A stretch of 64,000 nucleotides of DNA, taken from contig NZ_VDCS01000012.1 in NCBI RefSeq assembly GCF_006265225.1, positions 62,001 to 126,000 of the forward strand, given 5' to 3'. The position numbers and the translations under genes are program-made. The DNA comes from Allotamlana fucoidanivorans (GTDB lineage: Bacteria > Bacteroidota > Bacteroidia > Flavobacteriales > Flavobacteriaceae). Shown here one piece after another: positions 45,601 through 52,740 of this stretch (the stretch's first letter is position 1; each line of letters begins with the position of its first letter). The notes beneath the pieces were generated by a model. That model made no database searches. It saw nothing but the letters and a program-made list of their open reading frames with translations, and was not told where the DNA came from.

Positions 45601-46151
45601 ATCAACTCTTCGGAATTACATCGGCAGCTGAAGAACAAGCTAATATACTGGCCAATTTTATTGCTGGAGATATTAGTGTAGCTTATAATGGTTCTGTTTT
45701 AATGAACATACTTAAGTTCAATGATTTAAGTTTGTGTAGTATAGGGGATATTAATGTGCCAGAGCATGATGATAGCTATGAAGAAATTATCTTTACAGAT
45801 ATCAAAAAGCGTTATTATAAAAAATGCATTGTAAAAGATGATTTATTGCTAGGAGCTGTTTTAATGGGTGATAAAAATGAATTTGCCGAATTTAAAACCA
45901 TGATTGAGAGCAAGATTGAAATGGCTGACAAAAGAGATAAATTACTTAGAGGCGCATCAAATGACACGCCAGTTTTAGGTAAGTTGGTATGTTCGTGTAG
46001 TCAAGTTGGAGAAGGCAATATTCAAGATGCTATAGCAAAAGGTTGCACAGATTTTACAGAACTTTGTAATAAAACAGGAGCAGGCTTAGGTTGTGGTAGT
46101 TGTAAAACAGAAGTGAGAGAAATTCTTCATAATTCAAAAGTATTAGCGTAA
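42630..46151 (+). CDS. Assimilatory nitrate reductase fused to NAD(P)H/FAD and BFD 2Fe-2S modules
   Basis: 1173 residues. The Mo-bisMGD module (1 to about 700) opens with 4Fe-4S ligands C10, C13, C17 and C45; C139 (SRLCMSS) is the likely Mo ligand. Residues about 705-1090 are a FAD/NAD(P)H oxidoreductase (IIVGAGAAAFRFVQ, VVIVGGGLLGLELAAA, IFAIGEIAEFN) resembling NasC and the front half of NirB. Residues about 1118-1165 are a BFD-like 2Fe-2S domain (CSCSQ, GCGSCK). The chain therefore carries both nitrate-reducing and electron-input parts. Its TAA overlaps the next ATG (TAATG). A TACTTA half-site lies at 42606-42611. Confidence 0.94.
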   Translation: MIKSEVKTTCSYCGVGCGIIVKKDNNNKVFVEGDKDHPVNKGMLCSKGMNLHYVANDTSDRILYPEMRWSRSHPRERVSWDDALDRAASVFKSIIKKHGPDSVGFYVSGQSLTEEYYIANKLTKGFIGTNNIDTNSRLCMSSAVVGYKKTFGEDSVPISYADIELADTFLITGANPAWCHPILFRRLEKHKEENPHVKIIVVDPRKTDTANFADLHLQLLPGTDVILYNAIGRCLYKSGLIDEGFISKYTDGFQEYKSLILSTSLKEASKQCGVSEDDIKKAAKYIGLSKGFISMWAMGLNQSVVGTDKNVSLLNLSLITGQVGKPGSGPFSLTGQPNAMGGREVGGMANLLAVHKDLMNEEHRREVAQFWGVGKINPKPGLTATEMFDALESGKLKAVWIACTNPLVSLPNSNRIEKAMKNAKFVVVQDISYKSDTVHFADLVLPAAAWLEKEGTMTNSERRISYLPKEIEAPGEARPDVEIFCDFAERMGYRGFNFNNASEIYDEYASMTKGTNIDVSFLNYDRLKNEGTFQWPVPEYRHQGTARLFEDKKFYTPSGKAQFNVPSKTYNTSVQPNSDFPLILTTGRVRDQWHTMTKTGKVSRLKTHYPKPVLEINPIDAYLYKIEDGDIVEIKGENGVVRVRANVTENIKKGVVFLPMHWGKQLQSNLNRANNLTNTHVDPTSKEPDFKFTRVSVSKYKKKVEKIIIVGAGAAAFRFVQNYREYNQADEIHVFSKEPNLFYNRVLLPEYVTEELTWEQLLKIKEKELGKLNIHLHPETSISKIDKVSKVVTDTNNENHSFDKLILATGSRAFIPSDVQIDLPGRFTMRNKKDADDFKAYLDATGLPPEEQHVVIVGGGLLGLELAAAMKHKNAKITIVQRASRLMERQLDKISSKLLALDVQERGIQIYFDNEVSTVFDDDETGELNITLKSGKFITANAIVYAIGTIPNVEIARENGISCRRGVVVNQHLQSSHPDIFAIGEIAEFNNQLFGITSAAEEQANILANFIAGDISVAYNGSVLMNILKFNDLSLCSIGDINVPEHDDSYEEIIFTDIKKRYYKKCIVKDDLLLGAVLMGDKNEFAEFKTMIESKIEMADKRDKLLRGASNDTPVLGKLVCSCSQVGEGNIQDAIAKGCTDFTELCNKTGAGLGCGSCKTEVREILHNSKVLA

Positions 46152-47584
46152 TGGTAGAGCCATATAGATTAATGATTAACGGCGGTGTATTATCACCAGG
46201 AGAATTGAAATATATTTGTGAAGCTGCTGAACATTTAGGTTTAGACTCTATTTCTTTTGGATCAAGACAAGATATTATTTTTCCAGAGGAAATAGATGAA
46301 AGTAAATTTTCCCAGTTTGATAAAATTAGTTTTGTAAAGCCTAAACAAGATGGTGTTGAAAATATTTCATCCTCATACGTTTCTGCTGAAATTTTAGCAA
46401 GTACCTCATGGCTTACAAGTGACAAATATTTATATGTTTTAGAGCAGTTTAAACATCATCCTAAACTTCGAATTAATGTTACAGACCCCAAGCAGCGTTT
46501 GGTACCGTTATTTACAGGTAATGTTAATTTTATAGCTTCAGAGCATGAAGATTACTGGTATTTGTATGTAAGACTTCCCGGTTGGGATAAAACCAAAATG
46601 TATCCAGCGTTAATTTACAGCTGGGACATGAATAAAATAGAAAAGGCTATTGAAAACATTCTTATTGAAGAACCCGAAACTATTGAAATGGTTTTTGATT
46701 TGGTGAGTGATGCTATCGATACCAATAACAGAACGGTAGACAAGCCTTTAGAAGTGCCATTTTATCCTTTTCCTTATTACGAAGGTATGAACAGAATTGG
46801 AACTGATAGGTATTGGTTAGGCCTGTATTGGAGAAATAATCGTTATGATATTCCCTTTTTAAAGGCCATGTGTGAGTTGTGTTCAGAAAATAAAATAGGA
46901 AAAATTTCCATTACACCATGGAAATCGTTTATCGTGAAAGGAATTCCTTTAAAATCAAAGTTACAGTGGGAGAAACTGCTTGGTAAGTTTGGTATTAATG
47001 TGCGTCATTCTATGTTAGAAATGAACTGGCATGTTCCTGTAAATGATAAAGATGCATTAAGTTTAAAAAAATACTTGGTAACAAACTTTGATCAAAACGA
47101 TATTAGTACGTATGGCTTAACTTTTGGTATAACCAGTTATGATAGCGATACCTATAATTTTACGTCTATAGTTATAGAAAAAAACAGACAGCCTGAGTTA
47201 AAAGGAGGTTTTAAAGTGAGAGATACCTATAATTTGCTTTACGCTAAAAACTTTGATCCTAATACCCGAAAATATATCATGCATGTTCAAGATGTTGATA
47301 AGGTGGAATTACCTGGGTTGTTAATGGAACTTAGTCAGTTATACTTTGAACAATTAGGTACAGAGCGAGAAGAGGAAGAAGTACAACTGGTAGAAAAAGA
47401 AGCATTTGAGGAGGAAGTGTACCAATGTTCAGACTGCTTAACCGTGTATAATGAAAATTACGGAGATATTACTCAAAATATTCCTCCTAATACACCTTTT
47501 GAAGAGTTGCCAGAAACGTATGAATGTTCGCTTTGCGAAGCACCTAAAGGCAATTTTAAAAAAAAGGTTTTGGTAAAACAATAA
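46151..47584 (+). CDS. Sulfite/nitrite-reductase-like protein with C-terminal rubredoxin
   Basis: 477 residues. The first 60 residues (RLMINGGVLSPGELKYICEAAEHLGLDSISFGSRQDIIFP) and a second such segment near 200-320 look like the ferredoxin-like repeats of sulfite/nitrite reductases, but the siroheme-4Fe-4S ligand pattern (Cx5C and CxxxC) is absent. The C-terminus is a rubredoxin with iron ligands C426, C429, C459 and C462. It is translationally coupled to the nitrate reductase, so an electron-transfer or scaffolding role for that enzyme is the likely reading. Confidence 0.8.
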   Translation: MVEPYRLMINGGVLSPGELKYICEAAEHLGLDSISFGSRQDIIFPEEIDESKFSQFDKISFVKPKQDGVENISSSYVSAEILASTSWLTSDKYLYVLEQFKHHPKLRINVTDPKQRLVPLFTGNVNFIASEHEDYWYLYVRLPGWDKTKMYPALIYSWDMNKIEKAIENILIEEPETIEMVFDLVSDAIDTNNRTVDKPLEVPFYPFPYYEGMNRIGTDRYWLGLYWRNNRYDIPFLKAMCELCSENKIGKISITPWKSFIVKGIPLKSKLQWEKLLGKFGINVRHSMLEMNWHVPVNDKDALSLKKYLVTNFDQNDISTYGLTFGITSYDSDTYNFTSIVIEKNRQPELKGGFKVRDTYNLLYAKNFDPNTRKYIMHVQDVDKVELPGLLMELSQLYFEQLGTEREEEEVQLVEKEAFEEEVYQCSDCLTVYNENYGDITQNIPPNTPFEELPETYECSLCEAPKGNFKKKVLVKQ

Positions 47585-47616
47585 AAAATAGCTGTGTGTG
47601 AACACAGCCATTTTTA
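47584..47616. terminator. Bidirectional terminator after the nitrate locus
   Basis: AAAAATAGCTGTGT and ACACAGCCATTTTT (stem core GCTGTGT/ACACAGC, 47591-47597 with 47602-47608) form a hairpin with A and T tracts on the two sides, between convergent genes. Confidence 0.85.
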
Positions 47617-47627
47617 TAAAGGTGAAT

Positions 47628-48155
47628 TTATAAGTTAAAGCTTATCGTCTTTTTTAAATCGCCCTTTGTTACCACTGCTGTAAAGCATTTGGCAGATGGT
47701 TGGTGCTTATTGTAGCGTACGGTATACAAGGTACTTTTAATGTTCCATAGTGGATATGCTTGAGAAATCAATTTTCTGATAGGAAGTGGTGTACTGATAT
47801 TTTTATATACTTCTTTTGAAGCAATTAGAATCCCTTCGTTATTATAAGTCACTAAGGCTATACCGTTGCTGTTTTTAAAACGAATATCGTAAGTTGCCTC
47901 TTCTGAATTATCAAAGACGTGCGTTGTTCTTATATTGAAATCAATAATCTTATTTTGAAGCTGCTTTACTGGTTTTGAAGAATTAACACTAGCTATACTA
48001 TAAAAATAATGATTTGAGTGATGCGCTGTTGTGCGCTTTGCTTTTGTTTTGAGTAAATCAATGTGCTCAGAGGTACTAACATGGGCAATGGCATGATTTT
48101 GTGCATTTGTAATCCATACTGTTGCAAAGCATAGGGTTATGAGTATGTGTTTCAT
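47628..48155 (-). CDS. Secreted PepSY-like protein, unknown function
   Basis: 175 residues; signal peptide 1-18 (ending ITNAQ). The middle and end (GIALVTYNNEGILIASKEVYKN, PLPIRKLISQAYPLWNIKSTLYTVRY) have the strand-strand-helix rhythm of PepSY/BLIP-like domains, which often inhibit peptidases or bind metals. No function can be given. It is 21 nt behind the methyltransferase-like gene on the same strand. Confidence 0.6.
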   Translation of the reverse strand: MKHILITLCFATVWITNAQNHAIAHVSTSEHIDLLKTKAKRTTAHHSNHYFYSIASVNSSKPVKQLQNKIIDFNIRTTHVFDNSEEATYDIRFKNSNGIALVTYNNEGILIASKEVYKNISTPLPIRKLISQAYPLWNIKSTLYTVRYNKHQPSAKCFTAVVTKGDLKKTISFNL

Positions 48156-48176
48156 GACTAATATATTTTAAGTTAT

Positions 48177-48905
48177 TTATTTTGTAAAAGGTATAAGCAT
48201 ACCAGTTTTAGATTGATAGTCTGTATATGTTTGTCCAAATTCCTCTTTTAAGTCGCGTTCCTCAAATAAAGTTCCAATAATGAAATAAGCGGTGAGGCTT
48301 AATGCGAAAATAAGATGTGTTACGGTCATGGTTGGTGTGGCCCACAAGCCAATGATACCACCAAAATATAACGGGTGACGTACGTGCTTATAAAAAGAAA
48401 CCACTTTAAATTGTAATTTGGTATAAGGTTTATTGATGAGCTCAAGATAGGTTTGTCTAAGACCAAACAAATCAAAATGATTGATTAAAAAAGTACTTAT
48501 AAATAAGATAATCCACCCAGCGAAGAATAATACATAAGCAATATAATATAAGGTTTGATCTTTTTCAAAACTCCATATACTGCCACCCATAGGTTCCCAT
48601 TGAAATACTAAAAGCATTAATAATACACCAGAAATAAGTACATAGGTACTTCGTTCTATAGGTTTCGGGAAATATTTAGCAAATAGGGTTTTAAATGATT
48701 GCCTTGCCATAATACTATGCTGAAGTCCAAATAGAGATACAAGAGCCATGTTTTTTATCAAGGCATAAAACAACGGTTTAGTTGGTGTTTGGTCAATGGA
48801 GATTTCAGGAACTAAGTGACTTACAGAAAGAATCCATAAGAGTAAAGAGGCAAAGCCTATTAAGTAAGCAACAATGGAATACAAAAACATAAATACTTTT
48901 TTCAT
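48177..48905 (-). CDS. NnrU/isoprenylcysteine-methyltransferase-like membrane protein, MddA-like
   Basis: 242 residues with six or seven membrane helices. 'FYKHVRHPLYFGGIIGLWATPTMT' followed by 'TLFEERDLKEEFGQTYTDYQ' is the SAM-binding signature of ICMT-type methyltransferases. 'ERSTYVLISGVLLMLLVFQWEPMGGSIW' and 'LFGLQHSIMAR' fit the methanethiol S-methyltransferase (MddA) group, which makes dimethyl sulfide. The assignment to MddA is from memory of motif style, so a general methyltransferase role is safer. A -7 element TACTTTTG (minus strand, 48931-48938) precedes it. Confidence 0.7.
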   Translation of the reverse strand: MKKVFMFLYSIVAYLIGFASLLLWILSVSHLVPEISIDQTPTKPLFYALIKNMALVSLFGLQHSIMARQSFKTLFAKYFPKPIERSTYVLISGVLLMLLVFQWEPMGGSIWSFEKDQTLYYIAYVLFFAGWIILFISTFLINHFDLFGLRQTYLELINKPYTKLQFKVVSFYKHVRHPLYFGGIIGLWATPTMTVTHLIFALSLTAYFIIGTLFEERDLKEEFGQTYTDYQSKTGMLIPFTK

Positions 48906-48938
48906 GACATATTGGTTTTAAGTTATATGTCAAAAGTA
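48905..48938 (-). promoter_or_regulatory. MddA-like gene promoter with an 8-bp inverted repeat
   Basis: TGACATAT (48905-48912) and ATATGTCA (48925-48932) are perfect inverted repeats with a 12-nt spacer, beginning at the start codon and touching the minus-strand -7 element TACTTTTG (read from 48938 to 48931). This could be an operator (an AraC-type gene is next door) or an mRNA hairpin over the start codon. Confidence 0.4.
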
Positions 48939-49007
48939 TTTCTAAACGCTTGGCTAAGATTTTCTTAAAAGTTCAAAAAGTTTGTTTTAAAGTTCAACGC
49001 TATAAAA

Positions 49008-49871
49008 CTAGTTCATGCTTTTTCTAAATTGATAAGGAGGTGCACCATATTTCTGCTTAAAACTCTTATTAAAATGAGACGTATTTTTAAAGCCACTTTC
49101 ATAACAGATATCGTTGATGTTTAACTTAGGGTTTTGTAATAAGGTTTTAGCATATTCTAATCGTTTTTCTGCAAGCCATTTGCCAGGAGTTTCATTAAAA
49201 AGTGCTTTAAAATCTCTTTTGAAAGAGGAGAGACTTCGTCCGGATAGTCGGGCAAATTCATCCAGTTGTAAGTCGTTATGAAAATGCTTTATCATCACCT
49301 CATACATATTGGCTTTGTCAATATTTTTTAAGGAATGAAAGTAAGTAACCAAATCTTTATTTAAAGGGTTGAGTGCAATATTAAAAAGAAGTTCATTAAA
49401 CTTTATTTCTACCAATTCCTTTGGAATGTCCCCACCCATATTGAAGTAATTAAAAACACTTAAAAACAAAGTGTTTAAAGAATCTGTAACATCAATAGGA
49501 AAAACTTGGGAGTTTTCGTTGCTGATAGAAGGTTTTTTAATAAGGTTTTCGTTGCTCGAAATAAATTTTCGGATAAAATCTTCGGTTATAAAAAATACTA
49601 TGGTGCAGTAATCTTCTTCAAAATATTGTTTTGTATTATATACACCTTTTCTTAAAAAAAGCGCATCACCAGAATGTAGAGGATATGTTTTATTCACAGA
49701 AGTCCAGTCCTTTTTACCACTAATAACATAAGTTATAAAAGGGATGTCTGTCCAAAGTTTAAATTGCTCAACGTCAATAGGGCATTTATATTCAACAAAC
49801 ATATAGTCATTTCCTATAAGTTTATTGTACTTAGGATTGTCCTTAAAAAAATCAAATACATTAAGCGTCAT
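49008..49871 (-). CDS. AraC-family transcriptional regulator
   Basis: 287 residues from the ATG at 49871 (MTLNVFDFF). The N-terminal cupin-like sensing domain (FITYVISGKKDW, YPLHSGDALFLRKGVYN) resembles the ExsA/type III-regulator group by fold only. The C-terminal double helix-turn-helix is at about 190-285 (LQLDEFARLSGRSLSSFKRDFKALFNETPGKWLAEKRLEYA, INDICYESGFKNTSHFNKSFKQKYGAPPYQFR). It may control the downstream MddA-like gene. Confidence 0.9.
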   Translation of the reverse strand: MTLNVFDFFKDNPKYNKLIGNDYMFVEYKCPIDVEQFKLWTDIPFITYVISGKKDWTSVNKTYPLHSGDALFLRKGVYNTKQYFEEDYCTIVFFITEDFIRKFISSNENLIKKPSISNENSQVFPIDVTDSLNTLFLSVFNYFNMGGDIPKELVEIKFNELLFNIALNPLNKDLVTYFHSLKNIDKANMYEVMIKHFHNDLQLDEFARLSGRSLSSFKRDFKALFNETPGKWLAEKRLEYAKTLLQNPKLNINDICYESGFKNTSHFNKSFKQKYGAPPYQFRKSMN

Positions 49872-49912
49872 GGTCAACTTTTCTAAATCTAAATGTAATA
49901 AAAACCATGAAT

Positions 49913-50920
49913 TTAACCCCCAATCGTCGTCATATTTCTGTTTTGGGTATGAAATTTTGGTTCCTGAAGTTTCTTTAAAGTATTCATGCCGCCTCTCATC
50001 TTCTGCTTGGCAAGCACCGCTTTTTGAATAATAGGTTCAATAGATTTTCCTGCTCTAAGTGTGGTTAACAAATCAGATTCAGTAGAGGAGAATAGGCAGT
50101 TTTTTAATTGCCCGTTCGCGGTAAGCCGTAATCTGTTGCATGAATCACAAAACGGATTGGTTACCGAGCTAATAATGGCAAAACTTCCTTGGTAATCTTT
50201 TATTTTGTAGTTCTTAGCCGTATCGTTAGGAGCATCTTTTAAACGTTCTATTTGATCTTGAGTAAAGGCTGTATTTACTTGATTCATAACATCAGCATAA
50301 GAAACCATTTTGCTCATATCCCATTTGTTGCCATCAAACGGCATAAACTCTATAAAGCGCATAGAAATAGGTAAGTCTTTCGTCAATTTAATAAAATCGA
50401 TAATCTCATTGTCGTTAAAATCCTTAATAAGTACCGCATTTACTTTTACTTTAAAACCTTCTTTAACTAGTAATAAAATGTTGTTATACACTTTTTGAAA
50501 CTCTTGTCTTCTGGTAATATGCTTAAATTTCTCCTTATCTAAAGAATCTAAGCTTACATTGATTTTTTTAACCCTATGAGTTTTTAAAATATCAATAAAC
50601 TTATCAATAATTACGGCGTTTGAGGTAATAGAAAGCTCTACAGGGAGTGTGGCTAATTTTTCTAAAATTACGGGAATGTCTTTTCTGATAAGAGGTTCAC
50701 CTCCAGTAAGTCTAATTTTGGTAACACCATGTTGAACAAAGGTTTTGGCTATACTATAGATTTCTTCATAGGTCATTAAATGGCTTTTAGGAGAAAGCTG
50801 TACCCCTTCGGTAGGCATGCAATAGGTACAGCGTAAATTGCACCTTTCTGTAAGCGATATGCGCAGATACGTATGCTGTCTGTCAAACCTGTCTTTTAAT
50901 ATGTTTAAATTTTTCTTCAT
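49913..50920 (-). CDS. moaA: GTP 3',8-cyclase
   Basis: 335 residues from the ATG at 50920; a TTG 12 bases upstream is disfavoured. Radical-SAM cluster C27, C31, C34 (ERCNLRCTYCMP), second cluster 'CDSCNRLRL...KNC', and the C-terminal Gly-Gly pair (MTTIGG) that inserts in the active site. It makes the first committed intermediate from GTP, which MoaC (fused in the gene upstream) converts to cPMP. Last molybdenum-cofactor gene of the minus-strand series. Confidence 0.96.
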   Translation of the reverse strand: MKKNLNILKDRFDRQHTYLRISLTERCNLRCTYCMPTEGVQLSPKSHLMTYEEIYSIAKTFVQHGVTKIRLTGGEPLIRKDIPVILEKLATLPVELSITSNAVIIDKFIDILKTHRVKKINVSLDSLDKEKFKHITRRQEFQKVYNNILLLVKEGFKVKVNAVLIKDFNDNEIIDFIKLTKDLPISMRFIEFMPFDGNKWDMSKMVSYADVMNQVNTAFTQDQIERLKDAPNDTAKNYKIKDYQGSFAIISSVTNPFCDSCNRLRLTANGQLKNCLFSSTESDLLTTLRAGKSIEPIIQKAVLAKQKMRGGMNTLKKLQEPKFHTQNRNMTTIGG

Positions 50921-50938
50921 TTTATTTTTCAACTAAAA

Positions 50939-50970
50939 CCAATAACCAATAACTAATAACCATTAACCAA
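50939..50970. repeat. 7-bp tandem repeat between moaCB and moaA
   Basis: Units CCAATAA, CCAATAA, CTAATAA, CCATTAA and a partial CCAA follow head to tail. Confidence 0.75.
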
Positions 50971-50974
50971 ATTA

Positions 50975-51886
50975 TCAATCGTGTCTAGCTCCTTTTAAAA
51001 TTCTAAAACTATGTAAAACTCCAGGGAATATAGCATCCATAGACTCTTTGGCACCATTAGTAGAACCTGGTAGAGCAAGTATTAAGGTGTCTGCAATGGT
51101 TCCAGCAACGCTTCTTGATAACATTGAAAATGGCGTGCGTTCTTGGCCGTAGTTTCTAATGGCTTCTTCAATACCAGGAATACGTCGTTCTAAAATAGGC
51201 AACAGGGCTTCGGGGGTTACATCTCTACACGAAAGGCCTGTGCCCCCTGTATAGATAACCATGTCAATACCTTGTTCTTGATAAGACCTAGCCTTTTGTT
51301 GAATGACATGGGCTTCATCAGGAATGATGACATATTCTGCAATAGTCACATCGCATGATTCCAGTTTGTTAATTATCGCTTTCCCTGCTTTGTCTTCTTT
51401 GTGACCTGCCGAAATAGTATCGCTGCAAACCACAACTGCGGCGTTCAAATCTTTTCTAAACTTATCTCTAAAATCAGATTTACCGCCTTTTTTATTGAGT
51501 AATTTAATATCGTGTATTTCAATGCCTTTATCAATGGGCTTTAACATGTCGTACATATTTAGTGCAACCACACTAGCGCCATGCATAGCTTCAACTTCAA
51601 CCCCTGTTTTGTAGATAGTTTTCACCGTGAATAGAATCTTGATGTTCAAACCATCAAATTCATAGGAAACGCTGGTATATTCAATAGGTAGGGGGTGACA
51701 ATCGGGTAAAATATCAGGCGTACGTTTTACTCCCAATAATCCTGCCGCCTTACTCATAGCTAATACATTTCCTTTTGGAACGGTGTCAGTTTCAATAGCC
51801 TTTATTGTATCAGGTTTGCTTACTTTAACAATAGCCTGTGCTACGGCCGTTCTTAATGTTGTTACTTTATGTGTGATATCTACCAT
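50975..51886 (-). CDS. moaCB: Bifunctional MoaC-MoaB (cPMP synthase / molybdopterin adenylyltransferase-like)
   Basis: 303 residues. MoaC part 1 to about 145: 'MVDITHKVTTLRTAVAQA', 'GVKRTPDILPDCHPLPIEYTS' and 'VEVEAMHGASVVALNMYDMLK'. MoaB/MogA part about 150-303: 'AAVVVCSDTISAGHKEDKAGKAI', 'IYTGGTGLSCRDVTPEALLPIL' and 'LALPGSTNGAKESMDAIF'. The fusion joins cPMP formation to the adenylylation step that precedes MoeA; such fusions are common in Bacteroidota. Confidence 0.95.
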   Translation of the reverse strand: MVDITHKVTTLRTAVAQAIVKVSKPDTIKAIETDTVPKGNVLAMSKAAGLLGVKRTPDILPDCHPLPIEYTSVSYEFDGLNIKILFTVKTIYKTGVEVEAMHGASVVALNMYDMLKPIDKGIEIHDIKLLNKKGGKSDFRDKFRKDLNAAVVVCSDTISAGHKEDKAGKAIINKLESCDVTIAEYVIIPDEAHVIQQKARSYQEQGIDMVIYTGGTGLSCRDVTPEALLPILERRIPGIEEAIRNYGQERTPFSMLSRSVAGTIADTLILALPGSTNGAKESMDAIFPGVLHSFRILKGARHD

Positions 51887-51920
51887 TTTGTGAAATTGAA
51901 TATTTGTAATATAAAATTGA

Positions 51921-52268
51921 TTATTTTGTACTTGCAGTTTTTCTAGAAGCCATAAAGATTGCCGTCAATTCTTTGGATTCTTTTCATAAAAATTCTAAGT
52001 TTTTATTTTGAATTAAATTTTCATCTAATGCAAATTCTAGCCAAAAATTTGATTCATCTATTTCTTCAATGACAATACTGATTTTTGATACAAAACTAGC
52101 TTTAGATTGTGCTATAAAAGTTGCTCTATAATTGGTAGCAACCGAAGTTGAAGATCTAATAAGCTGTCCTTTTATATGATTGGCTAAGTACGTATTTGGT
52201 AATAACCCCGTAATTTTAACACAATTGTTAGCAAATATTTTAGTTCTACTTTTTAATTGTTCTTTCAT
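51921..52268 (-). pseudogene. Four-helix-bundle (S23-type) protein gene interrupted by an in-frame TGA
   Basis: From ATG 52268 (MKEQLKSRTKIFANNCVKI) the frame codes for a four-helix-bundle protein of the 23S-rRNA-intervening-sequence type (IKGQLIRSSTSVATNYRA, KISIVIEEIDESNFWLEFALDE). It meets TGA at 51984-51986 after 94 codons. In the same frame the coding continues as 'KESKELTAIFMASRKTASTK' to TAA at 51921-51923, which is the usual C-terminus of the family. The full reading would be about 114 residues, the normal length. So this is a nonsense mutation or sequencing error, or a truncated but expressed protein. It interrupts the molybdenum-cofactor gene series. Confidence 0.75.
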
Positions 52269-52275
52269 AAAAAAA

Positions 52276-52303
52276 TCAATTATCAATAGTCAATTATCAA
52301 TTA
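52276..52303. repeat. 7-bp tandem repeat upstream of the four-helix-bundle gene
   Basis: TCAATTA, TCAATAG, TCAATTA, TCAATTA follow head to tail between the start of the four-helix-bundle gene and the end of moaE, overlapping the moaE stop codon. Confidence 0.75.
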
Positions 52304-52740
52304 TTAACCTTCCATTGGTGAGAGGCGTCTTCAAAAATTTCTTTCCCAAAAACAGGCGCATCAGCTTTTATAGCTTCTACAATAAACTCTAAAGCTTCAA
52401 ACACTGCTTTTCGTCTTGGAGAGGATACAAATACAAACAAACATATTTCTCCAGCTTTAACAACTCCTAAACTATGGTATATATGCATGCAAGTTAAATC
52501 GAATTTCTCAAAGGCCGCTTCTCTAATATTATGAAAAGTTTGGTTGGCCATATCTTCATAAGCGGTATATTCAATTGCGGCTACTTTTTTGCCATCAATA
52601 TCATCTGATCTAACTTGCCCAAGAAAAATGTTATGAGCGCCAATACTGGTTTTGGTTTGATGTTTATAAATTGAGTTTCCTATAAAGTCTGAACTTATCG
52701 GTCCTTCTATAAAAACATTTTTTGGTTTTTTAATTGTCAT
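52297..52740 (-). CDS. moaE: Molybdopterin synthase catalytic subunit
   Basis: 147 residues. 'GAHNIFLGQVRSDDIDGKKVAAIEYTAYEDMA', 'MHIYHSLGVVKAGEICLFVFVSSPRRKAVFEALEFIVEAIKADAPVFGKE' are the MoaE core, with the catalytic Lys in the last segment. Transfers sulfur from MoaD thiocarboxylate to cPMP. Its start overlaps the end of moeB by 11 nt. Confidence 0.96.
   Translation of the reverse strand: MTIKKPKNVFIEGPISSDFIGNSIYKHQTKTSIGAHNIFLGQVRSDDIDGKKVAAIEYTAYEDMANQTFHNIREAAFEKFDLTCMHIYHSLGVVKAGEICLFVFVSSPRRKAVFEALEFIVEAIKADAPVFGKEIFEDASHQWKVNN

Noticed and set aside
50900-52310. 7-bp tandem repeats considered as a CRISPR array
   Set aside because: Repeat units are contiguous with no spacers, and there are no cas genes.
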